Source: JACCXJ01 sp052387115
GTDB lineage: Bacteria > Pseudomonadota > Gammaproteobacteria > JACCXJ01
Assembly: GCA_052387115.1 (NCBI GenBank)
Contig: JBQTJM010000385.1
Location: forward strand, 1-59,718
Length of the DNA stretch: 59,718 bases
Reading direction: 5' to 3'
In this document: positions 16,653-25,157 of the stretch, in pieces
Layout: every line of letters starts with the position of its first letter
Numbering within the stretch: the stretch's first letter is position 1
The notes under the pieces: model-generated
Database searches by the model: none
Told to the model about the DNA's origin: nothing
Seen by the model: only the letters and a program-made list of their open reading frames with translations
Made by a program: the position numbers and the translations under genes

Positions 16653-17027
16653 CTAATTAGACACGGGGGTGTGGACGCGATCCGCCTTCGCAGCGCCGGG
16701 AGCGCCGTTCGAGCCCGCGAGCAGCGCGTTGATCCGGGCCGCGCGCGCCTGTGTGTCATCGGCGACGATCACGAGGCGTGGCACCACCCGCAACCGCAGC
16801 GCCTTGGCGACCTGCGTCCGATAGCGCCCGACGCCGCGGCGCATGAGGGTGATGGGATCGGGATCGCCACCCGAGAGCGACGAGACATACACCTTGGCAT
16901 GCCGCAGATCGGGGCTGACCGCGACGCTCGTGATGCAGAGAAGACCCAGGCCGCGTTCCCGCGCTTCCGCCTGCAAGAGCGGGGCGAGCGTGCGCTGGAT
17001 GAGGGCCGCGACGCGCAGAGTACGCAT
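16653..17027 (-). CDS. rbfA: Ribosome-binding factor A
   Basis: A 124-aa KH-fold protein that binds the 30S subunit and helps 16S 5'-end maturation. Recognisable segments: RVAALIQRTLAPLLQAEARERGLG, the strand VAVSPDLRHAKVYVS, and LRLRVVPRLVIVADDT. The C-terminal tail is longer and less ordered than in E. coli. Its ATG overlaps the infB stop codon by one base (TAATG), indicating translational coupling. Confidence 0.93.
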   Translation of the reverse strand: MRTLRVAALIQRTLAPLLQAEARERGLGLLCITSVAVSPDLRHAKVYVSSLSGGDPDPITLMRRGVGRYRTQVAKALRLRVVPRLVIVADDTQARAARINALLAGSNGAPGAAKADRVHTPVSN

Positions 17028-19534
17028 TACAGGCTGCGGGCCAGCTCCACCCGTTCGAAGACCTCGATCTGATCGCCGGGTTTGACGTCATTGTAGTCCT
17101 TGACCCCGATCCCGCACTCGGTGCCGGACTTGACCTCCCCGACGTCGTCGCGGAAGCGGCGTAAGGATTCCAGACCGCCTTCGAAGATCACGATATTGTC
17201 GCGCAACACCCGGATGGGGCTGTTGCGGCGCACCACGCCGCTCGTCACGATGCAGCCGGCAATGGCGCCGAAGCGCGACGAGCGGAACACGTCGCGGACC
17301 TCCGCGTTGCCGATGATCGTCTCTTTGACCTCCGGGGCCAGGAGGCCGCTCATCGCCGCCTTCACGTCGTCGATGACGTCGTAGATGATGCTGTAATAGC
17401 GCAGATCGATGCCGGTGTCCTCGACCCGCCGGCGCGCCGAGGCGTCGGCGCGGACATTGAAGCCGATGATGGCGGCGCGCGAGGTCACGGCCAGATTGAC
17501 ATCGGATTCGGTGATCCCGCCCATGCCGCTCGCGATGATATCGACGCGCACCTCGTCGGTAGCCAGCCCCGTCAAGGCATCGCAGAGCGCCTCCGCGGAG
17601 CCCTGCACGTCGGCCTTGATGAGCAGGTTCACGGCGCTGACCTTGCCCTCCTCCATCTGGGACAGGACGTTGCCGACCTTGGCTGCCTGCTGCCGGGCCA
17701 GTTTGCCCTCGCGCTGCTTGCTGTGGCGGAACTGCGCGATCTCGCGTGCCCGGCGCTCATCGGGCGCGACCTGGGCATCGTCACCGGCATTGGGGACATT
17801 GGACAGACCCAATACCTCGACCGGCAGCGACGGCCCGGCCTCGTCGATGACTCGCCCGTTCTCGTCCAGCATCGCGCGGATGCGGCCGAACTCCTGCCCG
17901 CACAGGAGCACATCGCCCTTCCGGAGCGTGCCGCTTTGGACCAGGATCGTGGCCACCGGTCCACGGCCCTTATCGAGCCGTGCCTCGATCACGGTACCGG
18001 AGGCCAGGCCTTCCCGGACCGCCGTCAGCTCCATCACCTCGGCCTGCAACAGGATGGCCTCCAACAAGGTATCGATCCCCTCGCCGGACTTGGCCGATAC
18101 CGGGGCGAACAGGACCTCGCCGCCCCACTCCTCGGGCAGGATGCCGTGCACGGACAGCTCTTGCTTGACGCGATCCGGATCGGCCCCCGGTTTGTCGATC
18201 TTGGTGACGGCGACCAGCATCGGGACCCCGGCGGCCTTGGCGTGCTGGATGGCCTCAACCGTCTGGGTCTTGACGCCGTCGTCGGCGGCGACCACCAGGA
18301 TGACGATGTCCGTCACTTTGGCGCCGCGGGCGCGCATCGCGGTGAAGGCCGCGTGCCCGGGGGTATCGAGGAAGGTGATGCTGCCCCTGTCGGTCGAGAC
18401 GTGATAGGCACCGATGTGCTGGGTGATCCCGCCGGCCTCCCCCGCCGCGACCCGGGTGCGCCGGATGTAATCGAGCAACGACGTCTTGCCGTGATCGACA
18501 TGCCCCATGATGGTCACCACGGGCGCTCGCGGATCGGCCTCTGCTTCGCCCGCGGAACTGCTGCGCACGAGGTCGGCCTCGAGCGCGTCGTCGTTCACGA
18601 GCCTGGCCTTGTGCCCCATCTCTTCTACGACGATGGCGGCGGTGTCCTGGTCGATGATCTGGTTGATGCTCGCCATCATCCCGACATTCATCAGGCACTT
18701 GATCACCTCGGCGGCCTTGACCGACATCCGCTGGGCCAGCTCCGAGACCGTCACGCGATCCGGTATCGCGACCTCGCGCACGATGGGCGCGGTCGGCATC
18801 GCGAACCCGTGCCGGGTCGTGATCGGCACCACCACCCGCCGCGCCACCGGCTTTCTCTTGCGACGCCCCGACTTGCTGGTCGCGACGTGCAGCTCCTGGC
18901 GGCCCGGCGCGGGTGCGGCGTCCCCCTTCTGGCGCCGCGCCGACGGTCGCTTGGCTTCGGGCACCGCCGGCTGCGGCGGAGGCGCGGGGACGATCACGGG
19001 TACCTCGCGTGCCTCTTGCTCCGCGGCGCGGGCGCGCTCGCGCGCCTCGGCCTCCTGGGCCTCGCGCTCGGCCGCCTCGTGTCTCTGGCGTTCCTCTTCC
19101 TGACGGCGTTCCTCCGCAAGGCGAGTCTCTGCCTGGGCGGCCTGCTCGAGGGCCAGGAGGCGTTCGCGCTCGGCCGTCTCTTCGGCGCGTTTCTGGGTCT
19201 CTTCCTCTGTCATCACGCTGCGCTTGACGTAGGTGCGGCGCTTGCGGAACTCGACGCTCACGGTCTTGGTAGTGGTCCGCGCCCCGCGGCGCTCGACCGA
19301 GAGCTTGATCTCGCTCATGGTCTTGCGCTGCAAGACGATACGCGTCGGCTCGCTGCCTTCGGCACCCCGCCCATGGCGCTGTCGGAGGTGCGACAGCAAG
19401 GCACCCTTCTCGTTTTCGGTGATGGTGTCGCCGGCCTGGCGGTTGGCCAGTCCGGCCTCGTCGAGTTGCGCGATCAAGCGATCGACGGTGATCCCGACAA
19501 CCTGGGCGAACTGTTCTACCGTCACGTCAGCCAT
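17027..19534 (-). CDS. infB: Translation initiation factor IF-2
   Basis: An 835-aa GTPase that delivers initiator fMet-tRNA to the 30S subunit. It has the N-terminal IF2_N domain (VTVEQFAQVVGITVDRLIAQL), a long charged coiled-coil linker (residues about 105-185, rich in E, R and A), a second IF2_N-like region, the G domain with GHVDHGKT (344-351), DTPGHAAFTAMRARG and TKIDKPGA, then domains II to IV. It overlaps nusA by 8 bases and rbfA by one base in the conserved operon. Confidence 0.97.
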   Translation of the reverse strand: MADVTVEQFAQVVGITVDRLIAQLDEAGLANRQAGDTITENEKGALLSHLRQRHGRGAEGSEPTRIVLQRKTMSEIKLSVERRGARTTTKTVSVEFRKRRTYVKRSVMTEEETQKRAEETAERERLLALEQAAQAETRLAEERRQEEERQRHEAAEREAQEAEARERARAAEQEAREVPVIVPAPPPQPAVPEAKRPSARRQKGDAAPAPGRQELHVATSKSGRRKRKPVARRVVVPITTRHGFAMPTAPIVREVAIPDRVTVSELAQRMSVKAAEVIKCLMNVGMMASINQIIDQDTAAIVVEEMGHKARLVNDDALEADLVRSSSAGEAEADPRAPVVTIMGHVDHGKTSLLDYIRRTRVAAGEAGGITQHIGAYHVSTDRGSITFLDTPGHAAFTAMRARGAKVTDIVILVVAADDGVKTQTVEAIQHAKAAGVPMLVAVTKIDKPGADPDRVKQELSVHGILPEEWGGEVLFAPVSAKSGEGIDTLLEAILLQAEVMELTAVREGLASGTVIEARLDKGRGPVATILVQSGTLRKGDVLLCGQEFGRIRAMLDENGRVIDEAGPSLPVEVLGLSNVPNAGDDAQVAPDERRAREIAQFRHSKQREGKLARQQAAKVGNVLSQMEEGKVSAVNLLIKADVQGSAEALCDALTGLATDEVRVDIIASGMGGITESDVNLAVTSRAAIIGFNVRADASARRRVEDTGIDLRYYSIIYDVIDDVKAAMSGLLAPEVKETIIGNAEVRDVFRSSRFGAIAGCIVTSGVVRRNSPIRVLRDNIVIFEGGLESLRRFRDDVGEVKSGTECGIGVKDYNDVKPGDQIEVFERVELARSL

Positions 19535-21128
19535 CGAGCCGTTCTCCGACCGGTTGCCCCTCTGCGGCCGATGCGAACCACGGGGCGCGCGCCGCCATGA
19601 TGAGCTCGGCGGCCCGCTCCGGGGCGATGTCCCCGACCTCGCAGAGCTCGTCCACCGATTGTTCCGCCAGGTCCTCCACGGTCAGTATGCCGTGGCTGGC
19701 CAGGGTGAACGCCAGATCGGGGTCCATGCCCGCCATCGCCAGCAGATCCTCGGCGGGCTTGATGTCGCCCATGCGCTCTTCGTTGGCGATGGCGCGGGTC
19801 AACAGCCAGTCTTTGGCCCGATTGCGCAGCTCCACGATCAGATCGGGGTCGAATTCCTCGATATCGTGCATCTCCTTCTCAGGCACGAAGGCCACCTCCT
19901 CGATGCTGGAAAACCCCTCCTGAGCCAGGATGTTGGCGATCTCCTCGTCGACCTGGAGGCTCTCCATGAACATCTTCTGGATGCGCTGGATCTCGGTCTC
20001 GGTCTTCTCGGCGGCCTCCACCTCGGTCATGACGCTGAGCTCCCAACCGGTGAGCTGGCTCGCCAGGCGCACGTTCTGGCCGCTACGCCCGATGGCTTGG
20101 GAGAGCTGATCCTCGACCACGGCCACATCCATGCTGTGGGAATCTTCATCCACCAGGATCGACACGACCTCGGCCGGCGCCATGGCGTTGATGACGAACT
20201 GCGCGGGGTTCTCGTTCCACTGGATGATGTCCACCCGCTCGCCACCCAACTCGTTGGAGACGGCCTGAACCCTGGAACCGCGCATCCCGACACACGCGCC
20301 GACGGGATCGATGCGCGGGTCGCGGCTGCGCACGGCGATCTTGGCCCGCACCCCGGGGTCGCGCGCCGCACCGAGGACGTCGATGAGCCCTTCGCCGATC
20401 TCGGGGACCTCCAGGCGGAACAGCTCGATCAGTAGATCGGTCGCGGTCCGACTCACGAACAACTGCGGGCCGCGCTTCTCCGGCCGCACATCGCGCAGAT
20501 AGCCGCGCAGCCGGTCGCCGGGCCGCACGATCTCCCGCGGCAGCATCTCTTCCTTGGCGATCAAGGCCTCGGCGTTACCGCCGAGGTCGAGGATCACGCT
20601 GCCGCGCTCCACACGCTTGACCGTGCCGGTCACGAGCTGGCCCTTGCGGTCCTGATAGGCATCGAGCACCTGGGCGCGCTCGGCATCGCGTACCTTCTGC
20701 ACGATCACCTGCTTGGCCGTCTGTGCCGCGATGCGGCCGAACTCCGAGGCCTCTATCGGTTCCTCGATGAAGTGACCGATCTCGATATCCGCTCGGGTCT
20801 CGCGCGCCTGACGCAAGAGGATCTGGCGATCGGGAGCGAACACGCCGCTCGTGTCCGCGACTTCGTCTTCGAGGTCGCCGCTGTGGACCCGCGGGGGCGG
20901 GGGCGCGGCGACTCGATCCTGGGCCGCGTCATCCACGACCTGCCAGCGGCGGAAGGCGTCGTAGTCGCCGGTCGTCCGGTCGATCGCGACGCGCACGTCC
21001 ACGTCCTCGCGAAAACGCCGCTTGGTGGCGCTGGCGAGCGCGGCCTCCAGGGCCTCGAAGATGATGTCCTGCGCGACACCCTTCTCGTTCGACACCACGT
21101 CGACCACCGTCAGGATCTCTTTGTTCAT
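19527..21128 (-). CDS. nusA: Transcription elongation/antitermination factor NusA
   Basis: A 533-aa NusA starting at the ATG at 21128 (MNKEILTVVDVVSNEKGV); the open frame upstream overlaps rimP and is not used. It has the RNA polymerase-binding N-terminal domain, an S1 domain (about residues 135-200, GTVKRVERGSVILDLGGNAEAL), KH1 (GACVGMRGSRVQAVSNELGGERVD), KH2 (QLSQAIGRSGQNVRLASQLTGW) and two C-terminal helix-hairpin-helix repeats as in E. coli. Its start overlaps the rimP stop by 4 bases. Confidence 0.97.
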   Translation of the reverse strand: MNKEILTVVDVVSNEKGVAQDIIFEALEAALASATKRRFREDVDVRVAIDRTTGDYDAFRRWQVVDDAAQDRVAAPPPPRVHSGDLEDEVADTSGVFAPDRQILLRQARETRADIEIGHFIEEPIEASEFGRIAAQTAKQVIVQKVRDAERAQVLDAYQDRKGQLVTGTVKRVERGSVILDLGGNAEALIAKEEMLPREIVRPGDRLRGYLRDVRPEKRGPQLFVSRTATDLLIELFRLEVPEIGEGLIDVLGAARDPGVRAKIAVRSRDPRIDPVGACVGMRGSRVQAVSNELGGERVDIIQWNENPAQFVINAMAPAEVVSILVDEDSHSMDVAVVEDQLSQAIGRSGQNVRLASQLTGWELSVMTEVEAAEKTETEIQRIQKMFMESLQVDEEIANILAQEGFSSIEEVAFVPEKEMHDIEEFDPDLIVELRNRAKDWLLTRAIANEERMGDIKPAEDLLAMAGMDPDLAFTLASHGILTVEDLAEQSVDELCEVGDIAPERAAELIMAARAPWFASAAEGQPVGERLDG

Positions 21129-21619
21129 ACCATCCGTCCGCGCTGCCTGCCAATTAATCTGGGAAAGAACGGCACCTCGGGCACCAGGCGGGCCTTGTGG
21201 ATCATGACAAACGGGATCGAATAGTCGCGACCGTCCTCCGTGATGCGCACGTCGTCTCCCTCCACGGCCGCGAGCAGCCCCACGAAGCGCCGGCGGCCGG
21301 TCATCGGCTGTTTCAATTCCATACGCACCCTCTGGCCTATGAACCGAGCGTAGTGCTCCAAGTGGTACAAGGGTCGGTCGAGCCCCGGCGACGATACCTC
21401 CAGGGTATAGGCACCCCGCAGCGGATCCTCGACATCCAGGATCCCGCCGAGTTGCCGGCTCATCCGCTCGCAATCGTGCAATGTGATTCCCGCCTCGCTA
21501 TCGATATAAACCCGCACCAGCGCTGTCTTGCCGACGATGTGCTCCACACCGATGAGCTCGTAACCCAGCGCCCGCACCGCCGGCTCGAACAATCGTTCCA
21601 GCGCCCCTCGTTGACCCAT
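21125..21619 (-). CDS. rimP: Ribosome maturation factor RimP
   Basis: A 164-aa RimP (formerly YhbC) needed for 30S assembly. Typical segments are the N-terminal LGYELIGVEHIVGKTALVRVYID, the middle DCERMSRQLGGILDVED and LEVSSPGLDRPL, and a C-terminal SH3-like domain (VRMELKQPMTGRRRFVGLLAAVEGD). First protein gene of the nusA operon, 253 bp after the initiator tRNA gene; overlaps nusA by 4 bases. Confidence 0.94.
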   Translation of the reverse strand: MGQRGALERLFEPAVRALGYELIGVEHIVGKTALVRVYIDSEAGITLHDCERMSRQLGGILDVEDPLRGAYTLEVSSPGLDRPLYHLEHYARFIGQRVRMELKQPMTGRRRFVGLLAAVEGDDVRITEDGRDYSIPFVMIHKARLVPEVPFFPRLIGRQRGRMV

Positions 21620-21736
21620 CGCTCACGGCCTCTGTCCTACCCCGCTCCCGAGCACCCATCCGGTCGCCGCTGGGTACCGCCGCTATCCGTCCCGCACCCA
21701 CGCGCCACCAGCGCGAGGCTGGGCAATCTATACCAT

Positions 21737-21773
21737 GCCCCTCACCCTAGCCGTCTCCCGGAGGAAGAGGGGA
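21737..21773. repeat. REP-like palindromic sequence
   Basis: Starts cccctcaccctagcc and ends gaggaagagggg, with imperfect inverted symmetry. This resembles the common CCCTCACCC-type extragenic repeats of proteobacteria. It lies between the tRNA terminator and rimP. Confidence 0.5.
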
Positions 21774-21839
21774 TCTAAGGATCGATTTGTGACCGTTATG
21801 GCCTTACCAAGTCCATCGCCTTCCGACCCCATCGAAAGC

Positions 21840-21862
21840 AAAAAGCCCCGACGACGGGGCTT
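21840..21862 (-). terminator. Rho-independent terminator after the initiator tRNA
   Basis: The stem is AAGCCCCG paired with CGGGGCTT around a 4-base loop (21843-21862). On the minus strand it is followed by a run of five Ts (21844-21840), 10 bases beyond the tRNA 3' end. Leaky termination here would let part of the transcripts enter rimP-nusA-infB, as in E. coli. Confidence 0.85.
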
Positions 21863-21871
21863 TCAACTTCC

Positions 21872-21948
21872 TGGTAGCGGGGGCAGGATTTGAACCTGCG
21901 ACCTTCGGGTTATGAGCCCGACGAGCTGCCAGACTGCTCCACCCCGCA
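21872..21948 (-). tRNA. metY: Initiator tRNA-fMet (CAT)
   Basis: A 77-nt cloverleaf with encoded CCA and anticodon CAT in loop CTCATAA. Initiator hallmarks are three G:C pairs at the bottom of the anticodon stem (GGG/CCC) and an unpaired first acceptor position, here U1 opposite U72 instead of the E. coli C1:A72. The D arm is GAGC...GCTC and the T arm GCAGG-TTCAAAT-CCTGC. It leads the rimP-nusA-infB operon, the position of metY in E. coli. Confidence 0.97.
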
Positions 21949-21962
21949 ATGGTCGGATATTA

Positions 21963-21992
21963 ATTATAGGGAAGAGCGGTGCTGCGTTTCAA
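21963..21992 (-). promoter_or_regulatory. Strong sigma-70 promoter of the initiator tRNA
   Basis: On the minus strand TTGAAA (complement of 21987-21992) and a perfect TATAAT (complement of 21963-21968) are 18 bases apart. The -10 box ends about 15 bases before the tRNA 5' end, a good fit for its transcription start. Confidence 0.8.
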
Positions 21993-22114
21993 GTCACTCG
22001 CACGCGCCGCCCCTCCGCGGGGCGGCGCGGCTACCGGAATTAGCGGATGGCGCGCGCCGTCCCGCGGTGGCGGGGCTATACTGGACTGGATAGACTGGAT
22101 GAAAAGGCTGCGTC

Positions 22115-22909
22115 ATGTCGAATATACGCTTGGCGGCGGTGGCCGGACATTTCTACCCCGATGACCCCGTGGAACTGCGTCAGCGGGTGTGCGAACATCT
22201 GGCCGCGGCCGCGCCGCTGCCTGATGGTCAGCTGCCCGATAGACCGCCCAGGGCCATCATCGCGCCCCACGCCGGCTACCTCTACTCCGGCCCGGTAGCG
22301 GCCAGCGCCTACACATCCCTGGTCCCCGCCCGGACCAGCGTGCGCCGGGTGGTGCTCCTGGGTCCCTCGCATCGCGTCGCACTCAAGGGCCTGGCGCGGT
22401 CCACCGCGGAGTTCTTCCGGACGCCGCTGGGGGACGTACCGCTCGATGAGTCGGTCCAGCGGCTGCCGCTCCCAGGCGTCACGCCCAGCGACCGGGCGCA
22501 TTTCGCCGAACACAGCATCGAGGTCCATCTGCCGTTCCTGCAGGTGGTCCTGGAACGCTTCACGATCGTCCCCCTCGTGGTGGGAGAAGCCAACGCCGAC
22601 GAGGTCAGCGAGGTCATCGAAAGGCTGGCCGCGGGTCCCGAGACCTTGGTCGTGGTCAGCTCCGATCTGAGCCATTATCTGGACTACGAGAGCGCGACCC
22701 GACGCGACCGGGAGACGACGCTCGCCATCGAGGCCCGGCGCACCGATCTTGCGCCCGAGCAGGCCTGCGGCTCGGTGCCCATCAACGGTCTCCTGCACTA
22801 CGCGCGGCGCACGCGGCTCACGGTGACGACCCTGGACCTGCGCAACTCCGGCGATACCGCCGGACCCCGGCACCAGGTCGTCGGTTATGGGGCCTATGCG
22901 ATCCAATAG
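22115..22909 (+). CDS. amrB: AmmeMemoRadiSam system protein B (MEMO1 family)
   Basis: A 264-aa member of the MEMO family, related in fold to extradiol dioxygenases. Conserved metal-site segments are APHAGYLYSGPVA, LLGPSHRVALKG, EHSIEVHLPFLQ and SSDLSHYLDY, and the C-terminal GxGAYA ending (VVGYGAYAIQ) is typical. In bacteria it usually occurs with an AMMECR1 protein and a radical SAM enzyme. Here the AMMECR1 gene overlaps its 3' end, but the radical SAM gene is not in the window. The function of the trio is unknown. Divergent from the initiator tRNA; a TATACT box lies about 35 bp upstream. Confidence 0.93.
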   Translation: MSNIRLAAVAGHFYPDDPVELRQRVCEHLAAAAPLPDGQLPDRPPRAIIAPHAGYLYSGPVAASAYTSLVPARTSVRRVVLLGPSHRVALKGLARSTAEFFRTPLGDVPLDESVQRLPLPGVTPSDRAHFAEHSIEVHLPFLQVVLERFTIVPLVVGEANADEVSEVIERLAAGPETLVVVSSDLSHYLDYESATRRDRETTLAIEARRTDLAPEQACGSVPINGLLHYARRTRLTVTTLDLRNSGDTAGPRHQVVGYGAYAIQ

Positions 22910-23504
22910 AGCTCACACCACCCGAGATCACGCCACCGGATTTCACGGCCTCGCCGCGCCGTTGCGCCGCCGGCTGGCCGACATCGCCTGGGCGTCCATC
23001 CGTCATGGGCTTACGCACCATCGCGCGCTGGATCTGGCGGGCCAGGCATTTCCGCCCCGCCTCCTGGCGCACCGGAGCGCCTTCGTCACCCTGCACCGCG
23101 GCGACACGCTCCGGGGTTGCGTCGGGAGCATCGAGACGTACCGCCCGCTGGTCGAAGACGTGGCGGCCAACGCCTACGCCGCCGCCTTCGAGGACCCGCG
23201 CTTCGAGGCCGTGCGCGGCGAGGAGCTTCCCGATCTCGCCGTCCACATCGCCGTCCTGTCCGCTACCACGGTCATCGCCTTCGCGTCGGAACAGGACCTC
23301 TGTGACCAGATCCGCCCAGGCGTCGATGGCATCGTCATCGAGCAGGGGGAGCGGCGCGCGACGTTTCTACCGGCGGTCTGGGACACCCTCCCGAACCCGG
23401 CCGCCTTCCTGCGTGAGCTGCGGCGCAAGGCAGGCATCCCGCCCGCCGACGGATGGCTGGACCTCCGGGTCTGGCGCTATACGGTCGAGTCCTTCGCCGC
23501 ATAG
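22887..23504 (+). CDS. amrA: AmmeMemoRadiSam system protein A (AMMECR1 domain)
   Basis: A 205-aa protein with one AMMECR1 domain. The signature LRGCVGSIE (in GDTLRGCVGSIETYRPL) is followed by the DPRF segment and VDGIVIEQGERRATFLPAVW. It overlaps the end of amrB by 23 bases; an alternative ATG at 22896 reduces this to 14. The tight overlap shows translational coupling and a shared role. Biochemical function unknown. The 3' end overlaps the convergent Uma2 gene by 28 bp. Confidence 0.92.
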   Translation: MGPMRSNRAHTTRDHATGFHGLAAPLRRRLADIAWASIRHGLTHHRALDLAGQAFPPRLLAHRSAFVTLHRGDTLRGCVGSIETYRPLVEDVAANAYAAAFEDPRFEAVRGEELPDLAVHIAVLSATTVIAFASEQDLCDQIRPGVDGIVIEQGERRATFLPAVWDTLPNPAAFLRELRRKAGIPPADGWLDLRVWRYTVESFAA

Positions 23505-24094
23505 GGTCGTGAAGCGGGGGCCGGCTCGGCTACCGCCTCGTACAGTTCGTCGACATCCAAGCGCGCGGCGATCGATGCGAGGCGGGCTACCTCTCCCGCG
23601 CGTACGGTGTTGCAGGTCCAGGGCCCTTCTCGATCTCTCGTCCAGACCGCGATGCTGCGCTCGCGATGCGAAATAAGGACGTATTCGGAAAGCGAAGGGA
23701 GGGTCTTGTAATGTTCGAACTTATCGCCTCGATCGTAGTCCTCCGTGCTCTGGCTCAACACCTCGACGATGAGCGTCGGGTTCGTCACCGCGTTGCCGTC
23801 GTCGGGGTCGCGCTGCCAGGGACCGCAGACGATGGTCACATCTGGATACGTGGCGAGGCCGGTCTCGGGCACGCGTACCCGCAGATCGGCGTCGTGGGCG
23901 CGGCAGGGTGACCCGCGCAGTTGCGGGAACAAGAGACCGATGACCGCCGCGGCGAGCGCCGCATGCTCGGGCGTGCCGCCCGCCATCGCATAGATCTGGC
24001 CGTCCAGATATTCGTGCTTGACGTTGCTCGATGCCTCTAGCGCCAGATACTCTGCCCAGGTATAGCGGACGCGATGCACGGGGGAAGACATCAT
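23477..24094 (-). CDS. Uma2 family (DUF820) PD-(D/E)XK nuclease-fold protein
   Basis: Start chosen at the ATG at 24094 (MMSSPVHRVRYTWAEYLAL); the frame extends upstream to 24214 but that part is arginine-rich without family features. The product is 205 aa. Family motifs: HEYLDGQIYAMAGGTPEHAAL, ATYPDVTIVCGPW (catalytic D) and NPTLIVEVLSQSTEDYDRGDKFEHYK (E-x-hydrophobic with a following K). Uma2 proteins are abundant in cyanobacteria and some proteobacteria; their role is unclear. A paralogue is at 39409-40035. Confidence 0.85.
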   Translation of the reverse strand: MMSSPVHRVRYTWAEYLALEASSNVKHEYLDGQIYAMAGGTPEHAALAAAVIGLLFPQLRGSPCRAHDADLRVRVPETGLATYPDVTIVCGPWQRDPDDGNAVTNPTLIVEVLSQSTEDYDRGDKFEHYKTLPSLSEYVLISHRERSIAVWTRDREGPWTCNTVRAGEVARLASIAARLDVDELYEAVAEPAPASRPYAAKDSTV

Positions 24095-24158
24095 TGTGCA
24101 GTATCGCACCGGGCGCCGGGCGTTTCCACCGACGCGGCCCTGGCTGCCCCGCCGTCCC

Positions 24159-25157
24159 CTATTCCCCCTTGCAGACTCGCCATAGCGAGTCCGTGAAGTA
24201 GCGCCGCGCGTCATAGAGCCGCGCGACGATCGCGTAGCCGGTGTCCTGGGCCAGACGCTCGATGTCGGATTCCAGGTATTTGTAGGATAGCTCCGTCCGG
24301 ATCGGCTCCCAGGGACCGAAATGGAAACGCCGCCCGATCGCCTCGATGTACGCGGACTGCTCGACCCGGCTCACGAGATAGCTAGTGATCGACCCGCCGT
24401 GCACATCGTAGGTGGAATAGAAGCGGAAGCCATCGACGTCGATATCACCGCCGAGATCGCGGTTGATGCGATGCAAGAGGTTCAGGTTGAAATCGCGGGT
24501 CACGCCCTCGGAATCGTCGTAGGCGCGCCGCATGACATCGAGGTCCTTGCGGAGATCGAACCCGATCAAGACCAGATCGCCGTCCTTGAGCGTGTTCCAG
24601 AGGCTCTTCAGGAACACCAGGGACTCGGCTGCGGTAAAATTCCCGAGATTCGAGCCCAGGAACAGCACCACGGTCCGGGTATCCGCGTCGCGCGTGAGCC
24701 ATCTGAGCCCCGAGAAATAGTCCGCCGCAACGCCCGCGGCCTCGATACCCGGAAACGCCGTTTCCAGGCTGTCGAGAAGCGCCGAGAGCGCGGACTTGGA
24801 GATGTCGATGGGCACATAGCGAAACGGCTGCGAGCGCTCGCGCAGCGCGCGCAGCAAGACCCGCGTCTTGACGCCGTTTCCGGGTCCGAGCTCCACCAGA
24901 TGCAAGGGCTCCCCCAATAATACCTCCACGAGGCGCCGGTGCTGGCGCTCGAAGATCTCCCGTTCACAGCCGGTGAGATAGTATTCGGGAAGCGCCATGA
25001 TGCGTTCGAAGAGCCGTGATCCGATATCGTCATAGAAATACTTCGAGGGGATATGCTTGGGGGTCGAGGACAGCCCCATGAGGACGTCGAGTGCAAAGGC
25101 CTCGGTGAGGCGCATTGTCTCGGTCGGGTCCTCGGACCTCAGGAGATCGTGGATCAC
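24159..25157 (-). CDS. egtD: L-histidine N-alpha-methyltransferase EgtD
   Basis: A 332-aa SAM-dependent enzyme that makes hercynine (trimethylhistidine), the first committed step to ergothioneine. Motifs: SKYFYDDIGSRLFERIMALPEYYLTGCERE at the N-terminus, SAM site LVELGPGNGVKTRVLL, LFLGSNLGNF, and the C-terminal substrate region with FHFGPWEPIRTELSYKY. Its ATG overlaps the stop of egtB by 4 bases, so the two are coupled. Confidence 0.95.
   Translation of the reverse strand: MIHDLLRSEDPTETMRLTEAFALDVLMGLSSTPKHIPSKYFYDDIGSRLFERIMALPEYYLTGCEREIFERQHRRLVEVLLGEPLHLVELGPGNGVKTRVLLRALRERSQPFRYVPIDISKSALSALLDSLETAFPGIEAAGVAADYFSGLRWLTRDADTRTVVLFLGSNLGNFTAAESLVFLKSLWNTLKDGDLVLIGFDLRKDLDVMRRAYDDSEGVTRDFNLNLLHRINRDLGGDIDVDGFRFYSTYDVHGGSITSYLVSRVEQSAYIEAIGRRFHFGPWEPIRTELSYKYLESDIERLAQDTGYAIVARLYDARRYFTDSLWRVCKGE

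Noticed and set aside
17723..19600. 625-codon plus-strand frame opposite infB
   Set aside because: Antisense shadow with low-complexity R/G/H-rich sequence; infB is certain.
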